Made by a program: the position numbers and the translations under genes. 64,000 nt of DNA. Source: Halobacillus aidingensis. GTDB taxonomy: Bacteria; Bacillota; Bacilli; Bacillales; Halobacillaceae. The stretch is taken from contig NZ_FNIZ01000002.1 of the NCBI RefSeq assembly GCF_900104185.1, forward strand, positions 1 through 64,000. Reading direction: 5' to 3'. Positions 8,095 through 16,318 of this stretch are shown here, in pieces. Position 1 is the first letter of the stretch. Each line of letters begins with the position of its first letter. Below the pieces are notes generated by a model. That model was not told the origin of the DNA, did no database searches, and saw only the letters and a list, made by a program, of their open reading frames with translations.

Positions 8095-8658
8095 ATGGAG
8101 CTTGTATTTGTGCGTCATGGGGAAGGAGAACATACGGCAACAACTGATGGATTACATACCCTCCACCCTGTATTGACAACCCGTGGAGAAAGACAGGCAA
8201 TAAAATTACAAGAAACATGGTCCCTATCCTCTGAAGATCTACTCATCGTCAGTCCGACGGTAAGAACTTTACAAACGGCTGAACGGTGGACTGAAGACAT
8301 TTCATGCCGTAGATTTGTGTCTCCTGCCGTTGGCCCCCGCATGTTTCCGCAGAAGAAGGAGTGGAAAACTTTACCGTGTGACCGAACATTAGGTAAAGAC
8401 CGGGTTTCTGCTGAATTCCCGGACTTTCATTTGATTGGTGAACGATGGGAAGAGGGGATCAATGATATCCCTGAAAAGGAATTCGTGGACGTTGCTTCTG
8501 AACTGATTCATTGGTGTAAGCAGCAAGGGAAAGACCGTGTTTTTGTCGTTACACATGATGGTACGATGACAGCATACAGGCAATGGATCGAAGGGAGACC
8601 ATTAACTCGTGAGGATTTTCCGAAAGAGACGGACTGGGTAAGGGTTAAGGTGGAATGA
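8095..8658 (+). CDS. Histidine phosphatase (phosphoglycerate-mutase-like) family protein
   Basis: A 187-aa member of the histidine phosphatase branch. The phosphohistidine motif RHGEGEH is at residues 7-13, and the second catalytic histidine lies in VVTHDGTMTAYR near residue 160. The ATG at 8095 has AAGGAGG with 6-base spacing; the ATG one codon earlier would be too close. The substrate is unknown; relatives act on sugar phosphates, nucleotides or small phosphoesters. Confidence 0.82.
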   Translation: MELVFVRHGEGEHTATTDGLHTLHPVLTTRGERQAIKLQETWSLSSEDLLIVSPTVRTLQTAERWTEDISCRRFVSPAVGPRMFPQKKEWKTLPCDRTLGKDRVSAEFPDFHLIGERWEEGINDIPEKEFVDVASELIHWCKQQGKDRVFVVTHDGTMTAYRQWIEGRPLTREDFPKETDWVRVKVE

Positions 8659-8796
8659 AGAAGCCCTACAATGATGTTACGAAACATAAACAACATGTGG
8701 AGAGTCATCGTTCAGGTGCGAAAGGGAGGCTCCCTTTTTCGATTAAGGTTATGGAAATCATTCTTTCTGCACTCCTCGTGCATGTGTTTCTTCATT

Positions 8797-8837
8797 GAAA
8801 AGGCACAGCGTTTACTAAACGCCTGTGCCTTTTTGTT
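8797..8837. terminator. Bidirectional terminator
   Basis: AAAAGGCACAG and CTGTGCCTTTT arms enclose an inner CGTTT/AAACG stem, with T runs on both strands. It serves the minus-strand SSS operon and anything reading rightward. Confidence 0.85.
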
Positions 8838-10306
8838 TATGACCCTATTTTTCTATATTCCTCTGCCATTGGCATCTCTTTTCCTTGAGTAAAAGCACTG
8901 ATTAGAACGACAAGTCCTACGTTAACAATCAAGCCGAGGATCCCTGGATTAATATCCAAAGGGGTGGACTCCGCGACAAGCTGGAAGTAGTAGTTGACGA
9001 CGGTTCCTGAGATTAATCCTGTAATGACAGCTGGTGCGGTGATTTTTTTCGAATACAAAGCACCATATACCCCAGGTGCGAATTGGACGATTGATCCGTA
9101 GGCTCCGAGGAGGAGGGCGATCAACCCCTGTCCACCAAACACAGTGATGAAATAGGCCAGCCCGCCAATTACGAACACGCCGATTCTCATGATTAAAAGC
9201 GTCGCTTTCTTTGAAAGGTCCCTTTTCACGTTGCGGATCAATCCGTCCGTGAATTCAAGGGAAGCGCTGTGTGTGATGGCATCCGCGGTACTCATGGCGG
9301 CTGCCAGGGCACCAGCACCGACAAGGCCATACACCCAGCCCGGCAAAGTGAGAACGGTGGTAATCAGGTATGGCAAAATTTCATCAGGTGAACCGATTTG
9401 GTCGGATTGGATGACGTTGACGGCAGAAAATCCGACGAACAAGAGCGGGATTAAGAACAAGGCGAACATAGGATAGACGAGCACGGTTTTCTTGATCGTC
9501 CGTGCTTTTGTAGCATAGGATTTTGAAAACAAGTGCGGCCACATGAGAAACCCGATGGTCGATACGAGTATAGTCGTGGTGTATGCCATCGTGGACATCG
9601 TTGAACCTTCTGCACCGATCTGCAGAAAGCCTGGGTTGTCCTGTGTCAAATTACGGAACATGTTCGGGACACTGTCATGAAGCTGATTCACGATTGTCAG
9701 ACCGACCGTCCAGGAAATGACGATCATGAGAATCCCTTGAAACACATCAGACCAGGCTGCAGCCCGAAGCCCGCCAGTAGCTACGTAAACGACAACAATT
9801 CCGTAAGAAAGCAGGGCACCAAGCCAGAAGGGGATCCGTCCTTCTGTCATGATGTTGAAAATATAGGCCATCCCTTTCATTTGTGTGGCCAAGTACTGGA
9901 TAGAGGCTAGTAAAGCGACAATTCCAATGATCATGGCGATCACACGGCTGGAGTAGCGCAGCTGTAAAAATCCGGCGACCGTATAGATGTTGTGCTTCCG
10001 GCCGATAGCTCCGATTTTCGGTCCAATGATATACCAAGGTAAGATGGCGAAGGCTGTATAGGTGATGATGTACAAAGCTGGAGCACCGCGGGAAAAGGCC
10101 CATCCCGGAGCGCCAAGGAAAGAGAAGGCGCTGAAGACCGCTCCACCCATGAGGAACCACATGACGAACAGACCGAGATTCCCTTTTGCTGTTGTGAACT
10201 CTTCTAGTGAACTTTTGTCCTGGTTACGGCCAGCTAAAACCCCGATGAATAAAGCGACGACAAGATAACCAATCATCATGATCATTGCAATTTGCCATTG
10301 TGCCAT
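8837..10306 (-). CDS. Sodium:solute symporter (SSS family)
   Basis: A 489-aa polytopic SSS transporter with about 13 helices, marked by FLMGGAVFSAFSFLGAPGWAF near the N-terminus, VYVATGGLRAAAWSDVFQG and GAGALAAAMSTADAITHSASLE. It is the last gene of a minus-strand operon with DUF3311, an amidohydrolase and an M20 amidase. The imported solute is therefore probably an N-acylated, N-carbamoylated or otherwise amide-bearing compound (inference). It abuts the DUF3311 gene directly, a widespread pairing in SSS transporters. Confidence 0.88.
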   Translation of the reverse strand: MAQWQIAMIMMIGYLVVALFIGVLAGRNQDKSSLEEFTTAKGNLGLFVMWFLMGGAVFSAFSFLGAPGWAFSRGAPALYIITYTAFAILPWYIIGPKIGAIGRKHNIYTVAGFLQLRYSSRVIAMIIGIVALLASIQYLATQMKGMAYIFNIMTEGRIPFWLGALLSYGIVVVYVATGGLRAAAWSDVFQGILMIVISWTVGLTIVNQLHDSVPNMFRNLTQDNPGFLQIGAEGSTMSTMAYTTTILVSTIGFLMWPHLFSKSYATKARTIKKTVLVYPMFALFLIPLLFVGFSAVNVIQSDQIGSPDEILPYLITTVLTLPGWVYGLVGAGALAAAMSTADAITHSASLEFTDGLIRNVKRDLSKKATLLIMRIGVFVIGGLAYFITVFGGQGLIALLLGAYGSIVQFAPGVYGALYSKKITAPAVITGLISGTVVNYYFQLVAESTPLDINPGILGLIVNVGLVVLISAFTQGKEMPMAEEYRKIGS

Positions 10307-10528
10307 TTAGTGGACCTCCTTTTCGTCTTTGTCAGGATCGATTTTGTACAGGAATAGGACGATGATGAATGTGACTACGATCCAAAAAATGACCCAGAAT
10401 ACCGAAAAAGGTAACCCGATAATGAATGGCGTTTCCCTGTTGGCGATGGAGAATAGAGGGAAGACCAGGAGTGAAAATGGGATGGTTAAGGATAGGCAGT
10501 AAATTTTAACAAACTTTTGTTTGGTCAA
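10307..10528 (-). CDS. DUF3311 family small membrane protein
   Basis: A 73-aa protein with two membrane helices (about residues 9-30 and 36-60) and a charged C-terminus (KIDPDKDEKEVH). DUF3311 proteins are typically encoded next to SSS symporters and are presumed accessory. It overlaps the end of the amidohydrolase gene by 4 bp and is immediately followed by the symporter. Confidence 0.8.
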   Translation of the reverse strand: MTKQKFVKIYCLSLTIPFSLLVFPLFSIANRETPFIIGLPFSVFWVIFWIVVTFIIVLFLYKIDPDKDEKEVH

Positions 10529-12135
10529 TGAGCATCCTCCTTTTGTTTTTCATACACGAGATCTCCATTCAGGACCGTCATTTCAACTTGGATGTCCTTT
10601 AATTGATGAGAGGGACAATGCAGGATCGATTGGTCGAGTATGACGAGATCTGCGTACTTTTCTGGTTCGATTGTTCCTTTTAAATGTTCATCGCCGCTTG
10701 CGTAAGCCCCTGCCCACGTATAAGCGCGGATCGCTTCTTCGACCGTAATAGTCTGATCTGGTCCGACGGATTGTCCGTTTTTACTTGTTCGATTGACGGC
10801 TGCGTGGATGCCAATCAGCGGATTCACCGATGTAATGGGGCTATCGGAACCGATGGCAAACGGAATGTTCTGTTCCAGATAACTTTTTAACGGGAAAAAG
10901 TGGTGGATTCTGTCCCCGTAATCGTTGATATACCCGTCTCCGAATTCGTAAAGAAAAGCAGGGTTCGGAATCGGAATGGAATGGGTGGCTTTTATCCTTT
11001 CTACAAGGTCAGGGGGAGTGATTCCTGCATGCTCAAGCCTGTGACGATTGTTCATGCCTGTTTTGTGATTGAGCGCTCGCTCAATTGTGGTCAACAGCAT
11101 ATGTACGGATTCATCCCCCATGGCATGAGCGGTAATTTGCCACCCTTGTTTGTGTGCAGGGAGGAGGTGTTGATCCAGTTCTTTTTGATCCATATATAGA
11201 ATACCTGAATCATCTGGATTACTCGTATATGGCTTCCGGGTTTTGCATGTGGGGCCGCTGCTGCTTCCATCAATGAAAACTTTCGCAGGACCGATTTTAA
11301 ACCAATCGTCACCGAGTCCTGTCATGATCCCGCTTTCTACACCTGCTTTGACTACGGATGGAGAATCGTAGAGGGAACCATACATGACGTAAAGACGCTG
11401 TCTGATTTTACCTCTCTGAGCAGCTTTTTGTAAGTAGCGGATGTGTTTCGTGCCATATCCTCCGGCATCATGGACGCTCGTTATCCCATTTTGTAAAAAG
11501 TGACTTGAGGCCATTTGTAATCCAAGCATCACTTCCGCCTCTGAATAATCGGCAAGCTGGAACATTTCCATATGGGCGGCTTCCAACAATAATCCGGTAA
11601 GATCGTCACCATCCCTGTGATAGGTTCCCCCGGGTGGATTTGGTGTTTGTGAAGTGAGGCCTGCCATTTCCAGTGCTTTGCTATTCACACATGAAATATG
11701 ACCACAGGTACGTACGACAATGATTGGATGGGACGTGGACACTTTGTCCAAATCCCATTTTGTCAGATGGCGTTCTTCAAGCAGGGCGTTTTGATTGTAC
11801 CCCCAGCCGCGGACCCATTCTCCTTGAGGTGTTTCCTCTGCCCGCATATGAAGTTTTTCAATGATAGAATCTATGGAATCCTCCTGCTTCAGGTTGACGC
11901 CGAGCTGATTGGTTCCGTACAACTCGAGGTGGGCGTGGGCATCATTAAATCCTGGCAGCAGACTTCTTCCATTCAGATCAATGACCTCTGTGTGAGAACT
12001 GCACCGTTCCATTATTTCAGCCGTCGATCCTACTTGAAGAATCCGCTTCCCTTTGACAGCAAGGGCTTCCTGGATGGTGCCATGTTGATCTGCGGTTATA
12101 ACTTCTCCGTTGATGAATACGGTTGTTGCTTCCAT
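10525..12135 (-). CDS. Amidohydrolase family 3 (YtcJ-like)
   Basis: A 536-aa metal-dependent hydrolase of the YtcJ/TIM-barrel amidohydrolase type. The N-terminal beta-sandwich leads into LPGFNDAHAHLELYG, whose HAH pair binds metal. A second metal histidine lies in TAHAMGDESV, another in RLEHAG, and the catalytic aspartate in GSDSPITSVNP. The C-terminal PEKYADLVILD is typical of the family. The ATG at 12135 is chosen because GGAGGG lies 7 bases upstream; the ATG at 12150 abuts the previous stop and lacks a site. Its substrate is presumably shared with the neighbouring M20 amidase. Confidence 0.88.
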   Translation of the reverse strand: MEATTVFINGEVITADQHGTIQEALAVKGKRILQVGSTAEIMERCSSHTEVIDLNGRSLLPGFNDAHAHLELYGTNQLGVNLKQEDSIDSIIEKLHMRAEETPQGEWVRGWGYNQNALLEERHLTKWDLDKVSTSHPIIVVRTCGHISCVNSKALEMAGLTSQTPNPPGGTYHRDGDDLTGLLLEAAHMEMFQLADYSEAEVMLGLQMASSHFLQNGITSVHDAGGYGTKHIRYLQKAAQRGKIRQRLYVMYGSLYDSPSVVKAGVESGIMTGLGDDWFKIGPAKVFIDGSSSGPTCKTRKPYTSNPDDSGILYMDQKELDQHLLPAHKQGWQITAHAMGDESVHMLLTTIERALNHKTGMNNRHRLEHAGITPPDLVERIKATHSIPIPNPAFLYEFGDGYINDYGDRIHHFFPLKSYLEQNIPFAIGSDSPITSVNPLIGIHAAVNRTSKNGQSVGPDQTITVEEAIRAYTWAGAYASGDEHLKGTIEPEKYADLVILDQSILHCPSHQLKDIQVEMTVLNGDLVYEKQKEDAH

Positions 12136-12150
12136 CTTTTCTCCCTCCAT

Positions 12151-13386
12151 TTAGGACTGAGCGATTTTTAACGCGGTGTGGTAGAGGAGCTCGACTCCTT
12201 TTTGCATGTCTTCCATTTCGGCATATTCCAACGGGTTGTGGCTGATCCCTTTTTCACACCGGACGAAAATCATCCCGTAATCACTGATGTAGGACATGAA
12301 TAAGGCATCGTGAAAAGGGCCGCTCATCAAGGTTGGGGAGTCATAACCGAGCTGTTCGTCTTCCTTTTTCATGATGTCTTTGATCCAATCGGCACAGTAG
12401 CGGGGATCACTGCGTGTATCTTCACTGATGGAGAATTCCAGGTTGTGTTCTCTGCTTGTACGTTCAATGATTTCATAGAGTTTCTTTTCGAGTTTTGTGC
12501 GGGCATCCAAATCGATATCACGAAGGTCGATCGTGAACTCGACTTTTTCAGGGATAATGTTGCGGGAGTTCGGGAAGGTCTGGACACTGCCGACAGTTCC
12601 TACAGTATTCGGCGTGCCTTCTTTAAGGACAAGTTCATTGAATTCTTTTGTGATGATGGAGGCTCCTAGAAACGCATCCTGCCTTAAGTTCATCGGAACA
12701 GACCCTGCGTGTCCCGCAAACCCTTCCAATGTCACTGTAAGCCAGATCGGACCGGAAATGGCGGATACGATTCCGACGGGTTTGTTTTGCGACTCGAGTA
12801 CAGGACCCTGCTCGATATGAAGCTCAAGAAAGGCTTCAATATCGCCAGGCTTATAGACAGGACTTTGACTCAAATCTGGTTCTACGCCGAATTCTCTAAG
12901 TGCTTCTAATCGGGTCACCCCATTTTTATCTTTACGTTCGAGTTCACCATCTTCCAATTGACCAATGATTCCGCGGACACCGAAGACACCTTTATTGAAT
13001 CTGGAACCCTCTTCATCTGCAAAGCAGATCACCTCTATGGAGCGATTGGGGGTGATGCCTTCTTCTTTCATCGTATGTACAACTTCAATGGCGCCTAAAG
13101 CACCTAATGTTCCGTCAAAACGACCGCCATAGGGCTGGGAGTCAATATGGGAACCTAACATTAGAATCGGTTTGTCTTTTTCTTTTCCTTCGACACGACC
13201 AACTAAGTTCCCGAATCCGTCAATATGTGTATCAAGACCGGCTTCTTCCATCCAAAGGCGTACAACATCAACGGCTTCTCTGTCTTCTTTCGAATGAGCG
13301 AGTCGACAGACACCGGTTTCTCCAATTTTCCCGATTTCGGCTAAGGTTTCGATGTGTTCCTGAAATCTTTTTTGATTGATCTTCAA
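12151..13386 (-). CDS. M20-family Zn-dependent amidase (N-carbamoyl-L-amino-acid hydrolase/allantoate amidohydrolase type)
   Basis: A 411-aa enzyme of the M20 hydantoinase/carbamoylase branch. Metal-ligand motifs are GSHIDSQPYGGRFDGTLG, CFADEEGSRF, LELHIEQGPVLE and SGPFHDA near the C-terminus; GHAGSVPM marks the lid/dimerisation domain. It probably hydrolyses an N-carbamoyl or ureido group. The start is a TTG at 13386 with AAGGAGG 9 bases upstream, giving the usual family length. An upstream in-frame ATG would add 46 residues of unlikely sequence spanning the promoter. It is the first gene of the operon. Confidence 0.88.
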   Translation of the reverse strand: MKINQKRFQEHIETLAEIGKIGETGVCRLAHSKEDREAVDVVRLWMEEAGLDTHIDGFGNLVGRVEGKEKDKPILMLGSHIDSQPYGGRFDGTLGALGAIEVVHTMKEEGITPNRSIEVICFADEEGSRFNKGVFGVRGIIGQLEDGELERKDKNGVTRLEALREFGVEPDLSQSPVYKPGDIEAFLELHIEQGPVLESQNKPVGIVSAISGPIWLTVTLEGFAGHAGSVPMNLRQDAFLGASIITKEFNELVLKEGTPNTVGTVGSVQTFPNSRNIIPEKVEFTIDLRDIDLDARTKLEKKLYEIIERTSREHNLEFSISEDTRSDPRYCADWIKDIMKKEDEQLGYDSPTLMSGPFHDALFMSYISDYGMIFVRCEKGISHNPLEYAEMEDMQKGVELLYHTALKIAQS

Positions 13387-13411
13387 GTTGGATCTCCTCC
13401 TTGTTTTACTA

Positions 13412-13440
13412 ACTATATCAAGTTCATAATTGTCTGACAA
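13412..13440 (-). promoter_or_regulatory. Promoter of the M20-YtcJ-DUF3311-SSS operon
   Basis: On the minus strand TTGTCA (13440-13435) and TATAGT (13417-13412) are separated by exactly 17 bases, a sigma-A spacing. It lies 26 bp upstream of the TTG start. Confidence 0.65.
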
Positions 13441-13442
13441 TT
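13428..13442. promoter_or_regulatory. Palindromic operator candidate over the -35
   Basis: AATTGTCTGACAATT has 7-bp perfect arms around one base and overlaps the -35 of the operon promoter. That suits a repressor. No regulator gene is adjacent, so the cognate factor is unknown. Confidence 0.5.
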
Positions 13443-13649
13443 GACAAAACGTTAAATCATAGGGGAGGAAGATTGGACAGGAGGGGGTTTTTTGTACAAG
13501 ATGTCGGATGTGGAGGTCATTCATTCATTTTTCGGAAAGAATGAATGACCTACTAAAAGTTGGATGCTGATGCTTTTGAGATATAGCAGCTTTGATACAG
13601 CAGGAAGGAATGGGTTTAAAAAAGAATATAATCGTAGGAGGATGATTGG

Positions 13650-14624
13650 ATGGATCAAAAATGGGTGAAAAGTCGTTTGATAGATTGGGCGCAAAAAGCT
13701 GGTCTTGGGTTGGATATAGATGATACCGACATTCAGTACATATGGAATCCAAATGGTTTTGTTAATCAGTCCTATCAAATTTCTGATGAGAAAAAACACT
13801 TGCATGTGAAGTTTGCAAAGCGGGACCATCAACCGAAGTTACAACAATGGGCGCGTCATCACAAATATTTGACGGAACATTATCAAGCACCAATGTTGGT
13901 TATGGACATTCATGAATCGGTGATTCCTGATCACCCTTATGGTCTTGTGTTCGAATTTTTTTCTGGGGAGGTATGGGAAAATCAAGCTTGGACGGATGAA
14001 ATTTTTTCGAAGGTATCTCAGTTACACGGTGATCAAAAGCTTAAACGTATGCTTGGAGCAGCAGAAAAAAGGTGCGCAGATGCTTTCATCGGAACGTATA
14101 TTCGTCGGTTCAGAGAAGATATGAAAATTATTGATGCCAATAGAGAAATCCTTTCTTTTGTAGAAAAGGAAACCTTTGATTGGTTTCATGATGTGACGGA
14201 TCAGTTGGAAGAGGAAGTGCTACATTCCCCTCATTTTGAACGTCCAGCTGATGATGTTGTTCATAATGACTTGAACCAGCAAAATATTTTAGTGAATGCG
14301 GACGGGTTTTGCATGATTGATTGGGATGACCTTACTCTTGGAGATGGCGCAGCAGATTATGCATCGCTGCTTTGGTCTTGGGTTTATACGGAGGAATGAT
14401 CGATGTGGGAGGAAAGAGTGAGAGTACTTGCAGGAGATGAGCGGTTTGAACGGATGGGACTTTATTTTAAGGCGAAATTATTAGATGGCATCATTGATGT
14501 GCTTGCCGATTATGTAGAAGCAGAGGAATTCCCTGATGTGAAGGAGAGAACGCAACATAGAGCGAAAGTCACACATCTTCACGCTCTGGAATTATATAAA
14601 ACGCGTTATGGTACAGTTCTATAA
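13650..14624 (+). pseudogene. Phosphotransferase (APH/choline-kinase-like) interrupted by an in-frame TGA
   Basis: Residues 1-249 (13650-14399) form an aminoglycoside-phosphotransferase-type kinase with the catalytic loop VVHNDLNQQNIL and the metal motif MIDWDDLTLGDGAADYASLLW. The frame stops at TGA 14397-14399. One codon later it reopens in the same frame at 14403 for 73 more residues (MWEERVRVLAGDERFERMGL onward) that look like the usual C-terminal helices. Together they give about 325 residues, normal for the family. A GGAGGA lies shortly before the second ATG, so a two-polypeptide product is conceivable. A nonsense mutation or sequencing error is the simpler reading. Confidence 0.7.
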
Positions 14625-14736
14625 GTGATCGATCCAAAGGATAGCGCCTTTAAAAGGTTCGCACAATTCTTGGGCATGTTTGTCTCTCTTTTTACATATC
14701 CTACTAGTAATAGAGGATCACATAGGGAGTGACAAA

Positions 14737-14961
14737 ATGGGTTTCACATATGGAAAAGATGAACTGATTGGTGACTTGCAGCAGGTGTTTGCCAGACACA
14801 ATGTCCAATCCATCCGCGTCAAAGAGCCCGGCACGTTGTTCCGTGTGGAGACAGATGGTTCACTTACGATCGGGATTGGGGCGACGATCACGTCATTTGA
14901 ACGCCAGCCTGATGAAAAACAAGCACCCGTATTTAAGGTGATTAATGGAAAGAAAAAATGA
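14737..14961 (+). CDS. Hypothetical small protein, 74 aa
   Basis: A small soluble protein starting MGFTYGKDELIGDLQQVFAR. It has a beta-rich middle (TLFRVETDGSLTIGIGATIT) and a basic end (VINGKKK). The ATG at 14737 follows ATAGGGAGTGACAAA. It stands alone, with a terminator immediately downstream. No family recognised. Confidence 0.6.
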   Translation: MGFTYGKDELIGDLQQVFARHNVQSIRVKEPGTLFRVETDGSLTIGIGATITSFERQPDEKQAPVFKVINGKKK

Positions 14962-14962
14962 C

Positions 14963-14998
14963 GAAAAGTCCTGGGCAGGGGGATGTCCAGGACTTTTC
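14963..14998 (+). terminator. Terminator of the 74-aa gene
   Basis: A perfect 12-bp stem, GAAAAGTCCTGG with CCAGGACTTTTC. Confidence 0.8.
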
Positions 14999-15019
14999 TA
15001 TGTGTTGACGTGCGTATGA

Positions 15020-15205
15020 TTATGCTTTTTTCCAGTATGCAGCTTCTTTACTGGAACGTAGAGGTGGGAACGTATCGCCATTGCTCAACTCGATATGTTT
15101 CTCATCCTCTGTCACATTGTCGTTTTTACGACCATCCACTAAACCATCAAATTCGTAAGTGCCTGCTTCTGGAGCTTGTTCACCTGTTTTGTAACGATCA
15201 GCCAT
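15020..15205 (-). CDS. yjzC: YjzC family protein
   Basis: A 61-aa protein beginning MADRYKTGEQAPEAGTYEF. Its K-T-G-E-Q-A-P-x-x-G-T-Y signature is shared with B. subtilis YjzC, and the C-terminal LSNGDTFPPL stretch matches the family pattern L-x-x-G-D-x-F-P. The function is unknown. GAAAGGATG lies upstream of the ATG at 15205; an ATG four codons earlier sits inside that ribosome site. Confidence 0.75.
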   Translation of the reverse strand: MADRYKTGEQAPEAGTYEFDGLVDGRKNDNVTEDEKHIELSNGDTFPPLRSSKEAAYWKKA

Positions 15206-15328
15206 TGAGAAAAACATCCTTTCGAATTTGTTTTAGTTGTGCGCACATAAGCTATATAACCGCATACGCCAAAGTGAAAACCCTTTTTTGTAAAAATGTT
15301 ACATTTGAAGGAGTTTCCATTTTCTAAG

Positions 15329-15346
15329 ACTTGTAGTTTGACAAGT
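15329..15346. promoter_or_regulatory. Inverted repeat over the azoR -35
   Basis: ACTTGT-N6-ACAAGT overlaps the TTGACA hexamer. It could be an operator for a redox or quinone-responsive repressor such as a MarR-type factor, but no regulator is adjacent. Confidence 0.35.
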
Positions 15347-15366
15347 AGAAGATAAGTTATTAATAT
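15338..15366 (+). promoter_or_regulatory. Promoter of the azoreductase gene
   Basis: TTGACA (15338-15343) and TAATAT (15361-15366) are separated by 17 bases. The start codon is about 140 bp away, so the mRNA would have a long leader. Confidence 0.65.
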
Positions 15367-15508
15367 ATACAACGTTGAATAGTTTGTGTAGCAACATCTT
15401 GAATTACGGACATAAAACCAATCCTACGTCCGAACAGCTATCATTAGGCTTATTTTTATAATCTATGGTTGCTACAACAACTAATTTATATAAATGGAGG
15501 TTCACACG

Positions 15509-16135
15509 ATGACAAAAGTACTTTTCGTAAAAGCAAATTCCAGACCGATGGAGCAGTCTGTGAGCGTCAAACTTTACCACACTTTCTTGGATAACTATAA
15601 AAAGGTCCACCCGGATCACGAGATAGAAGAGCTCGACTTGTTTGAGGAAAACCTGGATTATTATGACAATGACAAAATCAATGGCATGTTTAAGCTTTCT
15701 AAAGGTATGGAACTTACTCAAGCTGAAATCCAAGCGACGAATACAGTAACAGCATACTTGGATCAGTTCCTTGCTGCAGACAAAGTCGTATTTGCATTCC
15801 CGCTATGGAATTTCACCATTCCAGCAGTTCTGCATACGTATTTCGACTACCTGGCTCAGGCTGGCCAAACGTTCCGCTATACAGAAGAAGGACCTGTCGG
15901 CTTGCTTCCTGATAAGAAGGTAGCCATTTTGAATGCCCGTGGCGGCGTTTACTCTGAAGGTCCTGCGAAATCCGCAGAGATGGCCGTTAATTATGTAGAA
16001 AACATCCTGCAATTCTGGGGAATCGAAGATATTACGACTCTCGTGGTCGAAGGTCATAACCAGTTCCCTGATCGCGCAGAAAAAATTATCGAAAATGGAC
16101 TTGAAGAAGCTGCATCTGCAGCTGCGTCATTCTAA
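15509..16135 (+). CDS. azoR: FMN-dependent NADH-azoreductase
   Basis: A 208-aa flavodoxin-fold enzyme that reduces azo compounds and quinones with NADH. Visible features are the N-terminal FMN phosphate loop VKANSRPMEQSVS, the FMN-ring segment PLWNFTIPAVLHTYFDY near residue 100, and NARGGVYSEGP near residue 145. The length matches AzoR. The ATG at 15509 has TGGAGG 7 bases upstream. It is monocistronic, with its own promoter and terminator. Confidence 0.92.
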   Translation: MTKVLFVKANSRPMEQSVSVKLYHTFLDNYKKVHPDHEIEELDLFEENLDYYDNDKINGMFKLSKGMELTQAEIQATNTVTAYLDQFLAADKVVFAFPLWNFTIPAVLHTYFDYLAQAGQTFRYTEEGPVGLLPDKKVAILNARGGVYSEGPAKSAEMAVNYVENILQFWGIEDITTLVVEGHNQFPDRAEKIIENGLEEAASAAASF

Positions 16136-16150
16136 TTCATCTCAAAGAAC

Positions 16151-16180
16151 AAAAAAGCATCCCAATGGGGTGCTTTTTTT
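16151..16180 (+). terminator. Terminator of azoR
   Basis: AAAAAGCATCCC pairs with GGGGTGCTTTTT, followed by a T run. Confidence 0.85.
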
Positions 16181-16196
16181 GTGTTCGGATTTAGAT

Positions 16197-16231
16197 GGAA
16201 GAAAATGTATGACCTGGTACGGAAGAATATG
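16197..16231 (+). repeat. 35-bp direct repeat, left copy
   Basis: GGAAGAAAATGTATGACCTG plus 15 further bases upstream of the CDF transporter gene. It matches 17324-17358 at about 28-29 of 35 positions. Within it the half-unit GGAAGAA(A/T)ATGTA recurs in tandem. Confidence 0.65.
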
Positions 16232-16318
16232 TAAGACCTGGTCAGACATTTTATGGAATGATTTCCGCTTGATCTTGGGAAACTATGGGGAGAAGCTGGG
16301 GACGGAAAGGGGTAAGGG

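Noticed and set aside
13387-13524. 46-residue N-terminal extension of the M20 amidase
   Set aside because: It crosses the promoter and operator; the TTG at 13386 has an ideal ribosome site and gives normal length.
13521-13832. Minus-strand open frame of about 100 codons
   Set aside because: It is antisense to the start of the phosphotransferase gene, has no ribosome site and a low-complexity composition.
14397-14399. TGA as selenocysteine codon
   Set aside because: No SECIS-like hairpin, and the phosphotransferase family has no selenoprotein members known to me.
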